From the NCBI GenBank assembly GCA_040394195.1, contig JBEBSR010000005.1, positions 1 to 64,000 on the forward strand: 64,000 nt of DNA. The letters are read 5' to 3'. The position numbers and the translations under genes are program-made. This DNA is from Wohlfahrtiimonas larvae_A. Its GTDB lineage: Bacteria; Pseudomonadota; Gammaproteobacteria; Cardiobacteriales; Wohlfahrtiimonadaceae. The notes under the pieces were generated by a model. It was given only the letters and a program-made list of their open reading frames with translations, was not told the origin of the DNA and did not search any database. Below, piece after piece: positions 35,723 to 43,526 of this stretch; the first letter of the stretch is position 1, and each line of letters begins with the position of its first letter.

Positions 35723-35769
35723 TCGATCATATCCTCAGTGACTGCATAACATAGTGGGATATTATGCCA

Positions 35770-35808
35770 TGAAAAAAAGCAAATGGCGGGAGGAACGCCA
35801 TTTGCTTT
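35770..35808 (-). terminator. Terminator for the aminotransferase/HglS operon
   Basis: On the minus strand, AAAGCAAATGGCG and CGCCATTTGCTTT pair perfectly over 13 bp around a 7-nt loop and are followed by a long T-run. It lies 12 bp after the hglS-like stop codon. Confidence 0.93.
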
Positions 35809-35819
35809 GAAAGATGAGA

Positions 35820-37208
35820 TTAGATTGCCAAAGCTTCTTTACATGCTTCCCATGAACGTGCTTGGGATGAAGCATATAACTCTAATTCATCGATTGTTTT
35901 TGCACCTAAATCTTTCATGAATTCTTCTTGATTTGAGCTGATTGTATATTCCGCTTGTGCATTGTCGCCCAAGTTAGATTGGAAAATGCCTGCTGCGCTT
36001 ACTGGTAAGAAATCTTCATAAACGATTGGCTCATAGCTGATTGCACCAGCTGCGATTAAATCTTCAATCGTAGCGTTTGCTGCAAATGAACCTGCTTTTG
36101 CGATGCCATCTTGCGTTGGATAGTAAGCAAAATATGCCAATTTGTTATCATGCAACTCTTTGTAGCTGTCTGGGAATGCTGCAAAGTGTTTTGCCAATGC
36201 TGCACGATATTGATCCGCATTAGACTCATTGGTTGTACCAATTTCTGCACGCGTTTGATTCAACAATTGATCATACAAAATTCTGCCTTTTGGCGTTAAT
36301 GCTGCACCGCGTTGTTCGATTTCACCAAAGCGAGCAGTGTGATTGCCTGTACCATTTTGGTCAGCCTGATCTGTAAAGCGTACATTTTCTTGTAATGCTT
36401 TAAAGCTCGTTTGACGAAGCAAAATAGGGCATTTACGTGAAGGTGGACCTTCCACAACTGCTTTTGGCGTAATGCCACGTTTTGGCATCATATCTTGTAC
36501 CACATCAATGTCCACAGTTCTTGGTGTTAAGTGGTTAATGTGCGGGCCTTTGAATGCCACAACGTCCGCGATTAAGCGATGTTGGTCATGCAAAGTTTGG
36601 TATTGATCTGCTGTTACTGTTGCATTTGAATGCCAGCGGAAAGTTTCTAATACTTCTTTGATGAATTCATCTGCATCTGCTTCATTCAAACCACCTTCTT
36701 TCTCATTCTTTTCAATCAAGCGAATTGCGCCATCAGTAAAAATATTGCGTTGAGAAAGGATTTCTTTGACTTCTTTTTGTAAGTCAGCATCATCGATTAA
36801 TTCTAAGCGCAATAATGATGTGAATACGCGGAATGGGCTAACATTCAAAGAATCTTCATGAATCGCACGGAATGCTGTTGAATGAACAGGAACGCCCGCA
36901 GGAGTTAAATCATAATAACCAACAGGGAACATGCCCATGACTGAAAATAAGCGGCGAATTGTGTTTAGTTCTTCTGCTGTACCTAAACGAATTGCACCGT
37001 GGCGCTCTTCATCTAAGCGCTCGATTTCGCCAGTTTTGATCAAGTGTTTATGGAGCAATGGATTGCTGTCCAATGTTGATTGGTTTACATCAGAAACCAA
37101 CTGCATTAAGTCGCCATACAATGGTACTTCATCGCGGTACATGTGGGACATTGCTCTAGAAAATTTTGCTCTGATTAAATCAGGCGAGATAAATGCTGTA
37201 TTTGACAT
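35820..37208 (-). CDS. hglS: 2-oxoadipate dioxygenase/decarboxylase (HglS/YdcJ, DUF1338)
   Basis: This 462-residue member of the family of Pseudomonas HglS and E. coli YdcJ converts 2-oxoadipate with O2 to D-2-hydroxyglutarate and CO2 in lysine catabolism. VPVHSTAFRA near residue 105 and INHLTPRTVDID near 225 carry the probable Fe(II)-binding histidines; GYYDLTPAGVPVH and LRQTSFKAL are family blocks. The ATG at 37208 follows GGAGGAA and is preferred over an upstream ATG at 37223. The aminotransferase gene sits 33 bp upstream on the same strand, so the pair could turn 2-aminoadipate into 2-hydroxyglutarate. Confidence 0.85.
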   Translation of the reverse strand: MSNTAFISPDLIRAKFSRAMSHMYRDEVPLYGDLMQLVSDVNQSTLDSNPLLHKHLIKTGEIERLDEERHGAIRLGTAEELNTIRRLFSVMGMFPVGYYDLTPAGVPVHSTAFRAIHEDSLNVSPFRVFTSLLRLELIDDADLQKEVKEILSQRNIFTDGAIRLIEKNEKEGGLNEADADEFIKEVLETFRWHSNATVTADQYQTLHDQHRLIADVVAFKGPHINHLTPRTVDIDVVQDMMPKRGITPKAVVEGPPSRKCPILLRQTSFKALQENVRFTDQADQNGTGNHTARFGEIEQRGAALTPKGRILYDQLLNQTRAEIGTTNESNADQYRAALAKHFAAFPDSYKELHDNKLAYFAYYPTQDGIAKAGSFAANATIEDLIAAGAISYEPIVYEDFLPVSAAGIFQSNLGDNAQAEYTISSNQEEFMKDLGAKTIDELELYASSQARSWEACKEALAI

Positions 37209-37241
37209 GGTGAGTTCCTCCAAATGAATTCTTTACTATTG

Positions 37242-38486
37242 TTATTGATTTGCTTCAGCTAAACATTCGCCTAAAATGTTCAAGCCTTCTTCTAATACTT
37301 CTGGTTCGATTGTAATCGGTGCTAATAAGCGGATGATGTTGCGGCTTTTACCACTTGGCATTAATAGCAAACCACGTTCACGAGCACTTGCTAATACTTT
37401 TGCCAATACTTCTGTGCCTGCTGAACCATCTTTATTCAATAAAGTAATGCCACGCATTGCATCCACGCCTGTTAATGGGCCGACGCATGTTAAACCTTCA
37501 GCTTGCCATTTTGCATGGTACTTTTCGATCATTTGCGTGTATTGCTGATTCCATTGTGCCATTTGCTGATCATCAGACATAATTTCCATAGTTGCCAATG
37601 CAGCCGCACAAGCAATAGGATTGCCGGAATAAGTGCCACCTAAGCTACCTTTTGGTAAGTTATTCATTAAATGCTCTTTGCCCATTACCGCGCCCAATGG
37701 CAAGCCACCTGCAATACTTTTTGCAAGTAATAGTAGATCTGGTTCAATACCTAAATGTTCAAAGCCAAAGCGTTTACCTGTACGACCAAAGCCTGATTGA
37801 ATTTCATCTAACACTACTAAAATGCCATTTTGATCACAGAATTCACGCAAGTATTGTGCGAACTCTTTATCCATCAATTGGAAGCCTGCTTCACCTTGGA
37901 TTGGCTCTAGGAAGATACATGCGATATTTTGAACATCTACTTCTACACTGAATAAACGTGCCAATGCAGCTTTAGCTTCAGCGAAAGTGACTCCTGTATC
38001 TTTACTTGGGAAAGGTAAATGATAAACAGGGCCAGGCAATGGGCCGATGCCTTGTTTGTAGGGTGCAACTTTACCATTCAAGTTCAACGCAGCCAATGTA
38101 CGGCCATGAAAGCCACCATCAAATGCGATTACGCCAGTGCGTTTAGTTTGTAAGCGCGCAATTTTCAAAGCATTTTCTGTCGCTTCTGCACCACAGTTAG
38201 TGAACATGCCCACCATTGGCTTTGCAGTTGGAACAAACTTTGCCAAAGCATCCATTGCTTTTGGATATGTGCCATGTGGTACAGCATTGTAAGCATAATG
38301 AGTGAGCTTTTGTGCTTGTTCAGTAATTGCTGCAACGATCTTAGGATTACAATGACCTAAGTTTAAAACACCAATGCCACCAACGAAGTCGATGTAAGAT
38401 TTACCGTTTTCATCCCAAACTTTTGAATTTAAGCCGTGGGACAAAGTGATAGGGTGCACGATAGAAAGTGCTGATGTAATGCTCAT
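37242..38486 (-). CDS. Class III aminotransferase (GabT/acetylornithine-type)
   Basis: This 414-residue PLP enzyme has VWDENGKSYIDFVGGIGVLNLGH at the N-terminus, FTNCGAEATENALKIAR (phosphate pocket) near 95, GGFHGRT near 125, VVLDEIQSGFGRTG with the PLP-binding Asp near 225, and the Schiff-base lysine in LLAKSIAGGLPLGAV near 253. It resembles 4-aminobutyrate/5-aminovalerate transaminases. Linkage to HglS suggests 2-aminoadipate or another omega- or alpha-amino acid of lysine catabolism as donor; sequence alone does not decide. A LysR gene lies upstream in the same direction. Confidence 0.87.
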   Translation of the reverse strand: MSITSALSIVHPITLSHGLNSKVWDENGKSYIDFVGGIGVLNLGHCNPKIVAAITEQAQKLTHYAYNAVPHGTYPKAMDALAKFVPTAKPMVGMFTNCGAEATENALKIARLQTKRTGVIAFDGGFHGRTLAALNLNGKVAPYKQGIGPLPGPVYHLPFPSKDTGVTFAEAKAALARLFSVEVDVQNIACIFLEPIQGEAGFQLMDKEFAQYLREFCDQNGILVVLDEIQSGFGRTGKRFGFEHLGIEPDLLLLAKSIAGGLPLGAVMGKEHLMNNLPKGSLGGTYSGNPIACAAALATMEIMSDDQQMAQWNQQYTQMIEKYHAKWQAEGLTCVGPLTGVDAMRGITLLNKDGSAGTEVLAKVLASARERGLLLMPSGKSRNIIRLLAPITIEPEVLEEGLNILGECLAEANQ

Positions 38487-38610
38487 GTAGTTTCCTCCAA
38501 AGATAACACTGATGGCTTTCCTCTCATGGAAAAGTATGATCAGTGCTATTGATTATGGAGTTATGAAATCAAAAATCTGAAAGTGGTTCAAACGAAAAAA
38601 ATGCTGTGAA

Positions 38611-39552
38611 TTATTCCTTTTTTTCCGATTCTAGGGTATTCATGTTCGCTAAGTGACTTTTTAGCCAAGTAATGAATTTTTTAATTCTAGGAATATCAAT
38701 GGATTGTGCTTCATAAGCTAAATAATAAGCGCCGTGACTATCGAGTTCATAATCCCAAGGAATGATCAAAGTTCCGCGCTCTAATTCTTCTTGTGCTAAA
38801 AATTTTGGCACTAAAGCGATGCCATAACCCATTTCAGCAGCACGAATACAAGCCGACCAAGTCTCGAATTCAGGGCCTTGATAACAATTATCTATGTTGG
38901 CACCTTGGCTAGAAAAATATAAGTACCAAGAAGCTACACGAGATTGACATTGTAATAAGGTGTAATGTTTGAAATCTTCCAACTCTTTAATGGGATGACC
39001 TTTATCTTGAAGGAATGTTGGATGACAAACAGGTATCATCCATTCATCGAATAATTTGATGCATTCAATATCTTCCCAAACGCCACCACCAAATATGAAG
39101 GCAACATCAATGCCTGCTTTGGCTAAGTCAAAAGGTTGAACGTAATCTTTAAGATTTAAATGAATATTGGGGTAGATATCATAAAATTCTTTGAGTGCAG
39201 GAATAAGCCAGCGCGCACCAAATGTTGGGTGAGCGGCTAAGCTTAAAATTTCACGATCGCCACCATAAGTGAGCATGTGCAAAGTGGAATCTTCTACAAT
39301 ACCGAGAATTTTTCTTACTTCTGGTAAATAAGCAGCACCTGCTGCGGATAATTTCAAACGCTTACGTACACGATAGAATAGGTTAGTTTGTAATGTTGCT
39401 TCTAATTGCGCCACTTGTTTGCTCACAGCGCTTTGAGTCAAAAAGAGTTCTTCAGCTGCTTGCGTGAAACTTAAATAACGCGCTGAGGCTTCAAAACACT
39501 GCAAAGAAGCCATCGATGGAATCTGTTTACGCGGTATTTGAGAAAGGTTCAT
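38611..39552 (-). CDS. LysR-family transcriptional regulator (GcvA-like)
   Basis: This 313-residue LTTR has an N-terminal winged HTH (SLQCFEASARYLSFTQAAEEL and LTQSAVSKQVAQLEATLQ) and a C-terminal periplasmic-binding-like effector domain. The frame is open upstream to 39639, but the ATG at 39552 has AAGGA nearby and gives the family length. It is divergent from the symporter gene at 39798 and upstream of the aminotransferase/hglS pair, so it probably controls both sides. A T-N11-A-type dyad lies in the shared region at 39666-39685. Confidence 0.87.
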   Translation of the reverse strand: MNLSQIPRKQIPSMASLQCFEASARYLSFTQAAEELFLTQSAVSKQVAQLEATLQTNLFYRVRKRLKLSAAGAAYLPEVRKILGIVEDSTLHMLTYGGDREILSLAAHPTFGARWLIPALKEFYDIYPNIHLNLKDYVQPFDLAKAGIDVAFIFGGGVWEDIECIKLFDEWMIPVCHPTFLQDKGHPIKELEDFKHYTLLQCQSRVASWYLYFSSQGANIDNCYQGPEFETWSACIRAAEMGYGIALVPKFLAQEELERGTLIIPWDYELDSHGAYYLAYEAQSIDIPRIKKFITWLKSHLANMNTLESEKKE

Positions 39553-39665
39553 ACATCTTGTCCTTAAAAATATAAAACTACTGTTCAATCCAATATGGAA
39601 TGAATTAATGCGGAAAGCTCGCTTGCATTTATAACACATTTACTACTAATCTAGCCGACTGCATG

Positions 39666-39685
39666 ACCTAGATCAAATTATAGGT
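39666..39685. promoter_or_regulatory. Candidate LysR-type binding dyad
   Basis: ACCTA-N10-TAGGT, flanked by AT on both sides, lies in the divergent region between the LysR gene and the symporter gene. Its length and symmetry fit a T-N11-A LysR box. Confidence 0.45.
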
Positions 39686-39797
39686 TATGTTCATCAAAAA
39701 TGCTGGACATCAGTTGTATCAGTATTTTACCGAAGTCGTCAATCTTTGGATTGATATTTTTATCGGTAAAAATAAGAATGTTTTAAGGAGGAATGTA

Positions 39798-41084
39798 GTG
39801 AAGTTGTTGTGGAATTGGTACATGAGCAAATCTTTTATGCTCAAAATTACGGTAGGTTTTATTCTTGGATTGGTTTTTGGTGTTGTACTGGGCCCACAAA
39901 ATGAAATTTTTTCACCGCTAGGTGCGATCTTTATGAATTTGTTGAAAATGATCGTAATTCCGCTCATTTTCTTATCATTAGTTGTTGCTGTGAATCATTC
40001 AAGCCCATCTGAGTTGGGGCGCATTGGTGTAAAAGTTTTCCCAATTTATATTGTAACGACAGCATTATCTGTTGTGATTGGTATTGTGATTGCAAAACTC
40101 ATGAATCCTGGTGCTGGCGTAAAGTTAAAAGAAGGTCTTTCTGTGACTGTGCCTGATCGCCCAAGTTTCTTGGATACGATCATTAATATGGTACCAACAA
40201 ATATTGTGAAAACATTTGCAGATGGCAATATTTTAGCGATCGTATTTGTGGCGATCATCATTGGTATTTCTATGTTGTATATGCGCCACTCTGAAAATGA
40301 CGTTCACAAAGATATGGGTGAAACTCTCATGAAATTTGTGGAAGCTGCGAATGAAGTAACGTTAAGAATCTTGAGCGGTATTTTACAATATGCACCCATT
40401 GGTGTGTTTGGCATCACAGCGGCAACAATCGGCTCACAAGGCTTGGATACTGTGATTGCATTGGGCAAATTTATTTTAACTTCATACATTGGCGTTGGTT
40501 TATTACTAGTAGTTTTCTATCCACTCATTTTGAAATTGTGGGGCTGTAAAGTTATTCAGTTTTACCGTGACATTAAAGAATGTATGCTGACATCATTTGT
40601 AACAGCAAGTAGCTTAGGTACATTGCCAATTTCGATTCGTGCAGCAAAAAAAGCAGGCATAGATGAAGGTATTGCAAACTTAACATTGCCAATCGGTGCA
40701 ACTGTGAATATGAACGGTACAGCATTACGTTTGGGTGTAGCGGTTATCTTTGCTTCAGAAATCATGGGCATTGATTTAAGTATCGTAGAGCTTGTGTCTA
40801 TTATCTTGATCGGAACATTGACAGCAGTTGGTACAGCTGGCGTTCCAGGCACTGGTTTGATCGCAATGTCCGCAGTATTTGCTCAAGCTGGTTTGCCCAT
40901 TGAGATCGTTGCATTAACAGCAGGGATTAATATCATTGTAGATATGGTGTTCACATTAGGAAATGTAACAGGTGACTTAGTTGCAGCTAAAATGGTGGAC
41001 CTATCAGAGAAGCGAGCAGCGGCTAAACTCGGTGAATCAGGCAGTTTAGCAACTGTGAATGAATCATCAGTAGAACCTTCTTGA
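39798..41084 (+). CDS. Dicarboxylate/amino acid:cation symporter (GltP/DctA family)
   Basis: This 428-residue DAACS-family carrier imports glutamate, aspartate or C4-dicarboxylates with H+ or Na+. The serine-rich reentrant loop SFVTASSLGTLPIS, GATVNMNGTALRLGVAVIF with the NMxGT motif, and GVPGTGLIAMSAV are the signature parts. The frame is open to 39687, but the GTG at 39798 follows a perfect AAGGAGG and gives the normal family length, so I chose it. It is divergent from the LysR gene, and its substrate may be the amino acid fed to the aminotransferase. Confidence 0.87.
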   Translation: MKLLWNWYMSKSFMLKITVGFILGLVFGVVLGPQNEIFSPLGAIFMNLLKMIVIPLIFLSLVVAVNHSSPSELGRIGVKVFPIYIVTTALSVVIGIVIAKLMNPGAGVKLKEGLSVTVPDRPSFLDTIINMVPTNIVKTFADGNILAIVFVAIIIGISMLYMRHSENDVHKDMGETLMKFVEAANEVTLRILSGILQYAPIGVFGITAATIGSQGLDTVIALGKFILTSYIGVGLLLVVFYPLILKLWGCKVIQFYRDIKECMLTSFVTASSLGTLPISIRAAKKAGIDEGIANLTLPIGATVNMNGTALRLGVAVIFASEIMGIDLSIVELVSIILIGTLTAVGTAGVPGTGLIAMSAVFAQAGLPIEIVALTAGINIIVDMVFTLGNVTGDLVAAKMVDLSEKRAAAKLGESGSLATVNESSVEPS

Positions 41085-41108
41085 CTTCTTTTTTTAAAAG
41101 ATTATGAT
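41081..41108 (+). promoter_or_regulatory. Promoter of the tyrosine-codon attenuator
   Basis: TTGACT (41081-41086), a 16-bp spacer and TATGAT (41103-41108) form a strong sigma70 promoter overlapping the end of the symporter gene. The start site would be near 41115, about 30 nt before the leader peptide ATG. Confidence 0.7.
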
Positions 41109-41143
41109 CAATCTGTTATCTAAATTATTTTAACTGAATATCT

Positions 41144-41203
41144 ATGAACCAATTTTTTGCGAACTACTATTATTACTATTATCTCCACAAGCGGGAGATA
41201 TAG
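41144..41203 (+). CDS. Attenuator leader peptide with six consecutive Tyr codons
   Basis: This 19-codon open frame reads MNQFFANYYYYYYLHKREI and stops at TAG (41201-41203). Two Phe codons and six Tyr codons in a row (41165-41182; TAC,TAT,TAT,TAC,TAT,TAT) would make a ribosome pause when charged tRNA-Tyr is short. The end of the frame overlaps AGCGGG-A-GATATAG, which can pair either with the 5' arm of the downstream terminator and CTATATC, or be covered by a ribosome reaching the stop. No strong Shine-Dalgarno sequence precedes the ATG, which is the weakest point. The design is that of his, phe and trp leader peptides. Confidence 0.8.
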   Translation: MNQFFANYYYYYYLHKREI

Positions 41204-41253
41204 CTGTTCGTGAATGAAAAAATAGTTCACCCTATATCAAATGAAAGCCCGCT
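41190..41253 (+). promoter_or_regulatory. Antiterminator structure of the attenuator
   Basis: Nested complementary segments form a long alternative stem: AGCGGG (41190-41195) with CCCGCT (41248-41253), GATATAG (41197-41203) with CTATATC (41232-41238), and GTGAA (41210-41214) with TTCAC (41226-41230). The outer pairing consumes the 5' arm of the terminator, so the two structures exclude each other. A ribosome stalled on the Tyr codons leaves AGCGGG free; one at the stop codon covers it. Confidence 0.78.
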
Positions 41254-41272
41254 AAAAAGCGGGCTTTTTTTA
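41244..41272 (+). terminator. Attenuator terminator upstream of the TrpF-like gene
   Basis: AGCCCGCT (41246-41253) and AGCGGGCT (41258-41265) form a perfect 8-bp GC-rich stem with an AAAA loop, followed by at least seven T residues. It lies 18 bp before the ATG of the TrpF-like gene, after the Tyr-rich leader, so it terminates before the structural gene rather than after one. Confidence 0.92.
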
Positions 41273-41289
41273 TACCTAAAGGAAATGAA

Positions 41290-41853
41290 ATGGCAGCGTT
41301 AACACAATTGAAAACATTACAATCGAAAGAATCCATCGTCAGTGGCATTACGAATCGTGCGGATTTAATGGCAGCGCATGCTGCGGGTGCAACTTATGCA
41401 GGTTTTATTTTTGTGTTGACGTCGCCTTATGGCATTGCAATTGAGGATGCGAAAGAGATTGCCAAAGATTCACCTTTAAAGCACATTGGTATTTTTCAAA
41501 ATTCAGATTTAGCCGATATTTTGTATGTGGTGAATGAGATCAAACTCAATGCAATTTTATTGAATGGTTGGGAAACCCAAGCTTTTATCACTAAATTGCG
41601 TGAGCAATTGCCTGAATCCATTAAGATTATTAAAATTGCTCACTTGAAAGATGATGCGCCTAAAATGAATTATCAGCACGTGGATTTCTACTTATTGGGC
41701 GGTCATGTTGGTGAAATTCTAGAGCCAAACTGGACATTACTCAAAAATATAGATTTGAGTAATGTATTTCTATCGGGCAATTGGAAAGATAGTGCTTTAT
41801 TGCCTAATATTCAATCTCGCCCATTAGGCATTGAGTTAAATTTTAAGATGTAA
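41290..41853 (+). CDS. TrpF-like protein lacking catalytic residues (probable pseudoenzyme)
   Basis: This 187-residue phosphoribosylanthranilate isomerase fold resembles the TrpF half of enterobacterial TrpCF: IVSGITNRADLMAAHAAGA, AGFIFVLTSPYGI, KHIGIFQNSDLADI and YQHVDFYLL align block by block. The catalytic Cys is Ser18 (VSGIT for VCGLT), the SPR arginine is Tyr47, the QLHG histidine is Asn92, and the catalytic Asp is Gly137 (YLLGG for YVLDN). The GGxG phosphate loop and the LAGGL phosphate site are also broken. Isomerase activity is therefore unlikely. It is preceded by a tyrosine attenuator, and it ends convergently, overlapping the DPH6-like gene by 11 bases. It may be a regulatory or binding protein; the function is unknown. 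Confidence 0.82.
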   Translation: MAALTQLKTLQSKESIVSGITNRADLMAAHAAGATYAGFIFVLTSPYGIAIEDAKEIAKDSPLKHIGIFQNSDLADILYVVNEIKLNAILLNGWETQAFITKLREQLPESIKIIKIAHLKDDAPKMNYQHVDFYLLGGHVGEILEPNWTLLKNIDLSNVFLSGNWKDSALLPNIQSRPLGIELNFKM

Positions 41854-42517
41854 GCTGTAAAAAAGCATTTGTCCCATTAGAGCGAATATCAATGGGGAAT
41901 ACTTCGATGGGCGATTGAAAGATTGGCCCATCAATCACCAAAGTATGGAATTCGCCTGCTTCACCACAGGGATCAATGCCACGATCCTCTAGGTTTTGAA
42001 TCATCTCTAATGTGAGTATTTTACCTAAATCTTCCGTTGTCATGCCCATTGTGAGATTGATAGATACAATCATGGCTTGAAAACCACGATTCACAAATTC
42101 TTCAACAATTTCTCTGCGTGGGCGATTCCATAATGGCATGTATAAATCTAAATCTACTTTTTGCACGACTTGTTCATGCCATGAAGCATGTTCTGGTACA
42201 TCAATATCACCTGTGACTAGAAGCTCAGCACCTTTTGATTTTGCATCATTTAAAAGCTGTAGATAATTCACTTCGTAATCATCCCAACTGGATTGTGCAC
42301 TGAGAATAGGGAAGCCCAAGGAGTTTGCTTGTTTTTGTGTGATGGACATGGGTACACCATGGGAACGCGAATGATCACCTTCATCAGATAACATCATGAT
42401 TAAGCCAACACATTTACCCTGCTGCAAAGCATGATAGAGAGCCAAAGTGCTATCTTTACCGCCACTGAAAGATAAAATGAATTTAGGATTGGAGTTTTCT
42501 GGCCATTGATTGAGCAT
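41843..42517 (-). CDS. DPH6/DUF71-type ATP-binding protein (PP-loop ATPase)
   Basis: This 224-residue protein has an N-type ATP pyrophosphatase motif SFSGGKDSTLALYHALQ at residues 15-32 and the family tail GIDPCGEAGEFHTLVIDGPIF near 190. MGMTTEDLGKIL and VTGDIDVPEHASWHEQV are further shared blocks. The eukaryotic and archaeal relatives ligate ammonia in diphthamide formation on EF2; bacteria have no diphthamide, so the bacterial substrate is unknown. Its 3' end overlaps the convergent TrpF-like gene. It is divergent from the SDR gene at 42618. Confidence 0.83.
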   Translation of the reverse strand: MLNQWPENSNPKFILSFSGGKDSTLALYHALQQGKCVGLIMMLSDEGDHSRSHGVPMSITQKQANSLGFPILSAQSSWDDYEVNYLQLLNDAKSKGAELLVTGDIDVPEHASWHEQVVQKVDLDLYMPLWNRPRREIVEEFVNRGFQAMIVSINLTMGMTTEDLGKILTLEMIQNLEDRGIDPCGEAGEFHTLVIDGPIFQSPIEVFPIDIRSNGTNAFLQLTS

Positions 42518-42617
42518 GGGAATCCTTATAAATGTTCAAAATTAAGCATATGAATCGTAAAATTTCCGCTATGATTAATATTAACATTTGATAATGATTG
42601 TAATCAAAGGAGATATC

Positions 42618-43400
42618 ATGGATTTAGGGATTAAAGATCGCTGGGCGATTGTATGTGCAGGCAGTAAAGGTTTAGGAAAGGCTTGCGCGAAAGCTTTGGT
42701 GAGTGAAGGCGTGAATGTTGTGATTAATGGCCGTACTGAATCATCATTATTAGCAACACAGAAAGAGTTAGAAGCACTGCCAAATGCAGGCAAAGTTATT
42801 GTTGTAGCAGCAGATATTACAACGCCAGAAGGCCGAGCAAAGGTATTAGCAGCAGCGCCACAAATTGATATTTTAATCAATAATGCAGGTGGCCCACCAC
42901 CAGGAAACTACTTAGATTGGACAACGGAAGATTGGATGAAAGCATTGAATAATAATATGCTGACAGCCATTGAATTAATCAAAGCAGTGACGCCAAAAAT
43001 GCAAGCACAGAAATTTGGTCGCATTGTGAACATTACATCAAGCGCTGTTAAAGCGCCGATTGCTGTTTTAGGTTTATCCAATGGTGCGCGTGCAGGTTTG
43101 ACTGGCTTTGTTGCTGGTGTTGCACGTACTACTGTGCATGATAATGTGACAATCAATAGCATTTTGCCAGGCGCATTTGCAACAGATCGTTTATTGCAAA
43201 CAATCGCAGCAGAAGCAGATAAAAATGGCATTTCACAAGATGCAGCAGTGGATGCACGTATGCAGAAGATTCCTGCTAAGCGTTTTGGTCAGCCTGATGA
43301 ATTTGGGGCAATGTGTGCTTATTTATGTAGTGCGCAAGCAGCTTACATTACTGGACAAAATTTTTTAATCGATGGTGGTGCATATCCAGGTACTTTCTAA
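42618..43400 (+). CDS. Short-chain dehydrogenase/reductase, atypical (BKR-like)
   Basis: This 260-residue Rossmann-fold protein has the cofactor motif as AGSKGLGKACAKALV near residue 15 (TGxxxGxG variant), ILINNAGGPPPG near 80, and the serine block IVNITSSAVKAP. Where SDRs have YxxxK, this protein reads GLSNGARAGL, so Tyr and Lys are absent. This matches the known subgroup of BKR-like SDRs with imperfect motifs. The C-terminal FLIDGGAYPG is normal. The AAAGGAG before 42618 fixes the start; the frame is open to 42588. Its role and substrate are unknown. Confidence 0.83.
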   Translation: MDLGIKDRWAIVCAGSKGLGKACAKALVSEGVNVVINGRTESSLLATQKELEALPNAGKVIVVAADITTPEGRAKVLAAAPQIDILINNAGGPPPGNYLDWTTEDWMKALNNNMLTAIELIKAVTPKMQAQKFGRIVNITSSAVKAPIAVLGLSNGARAGLTGFVAGVARTTVHDNVTINSILPGAFATDRLLQTIAAEADKNGISQDAAVDARMQKIPAKRFGQPDEFGAMCAYLCSAQAAYITGQNFLIDGGAYPGTF

Positions 43401-43450
43401 TATGATGGTATTGCTGTGATAGCAAAAATAAATAATAAGTAAAAATTGTG

Positions 43451-43487
43451 CAGGGTAGCTCAATATAAACATTTTTGTACTACCCTG
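43451..43487 (+). other. Hairpin between the SDR gene and mscL
   Basis: CAGGGTAG (43451-43458) and CTACCCTG (43480-43487) pair perfectly over 8 bp around a 21-nt loop that contains a T-run. No T-run follows the stem. It may be a weak terminator or an element of the mscL 5' region. Confidence 0.45.
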
Positions 43488-43526
43488 ATTACTCTTCAAT
43501 TTTATAACCATATAAGTGAGATAACT

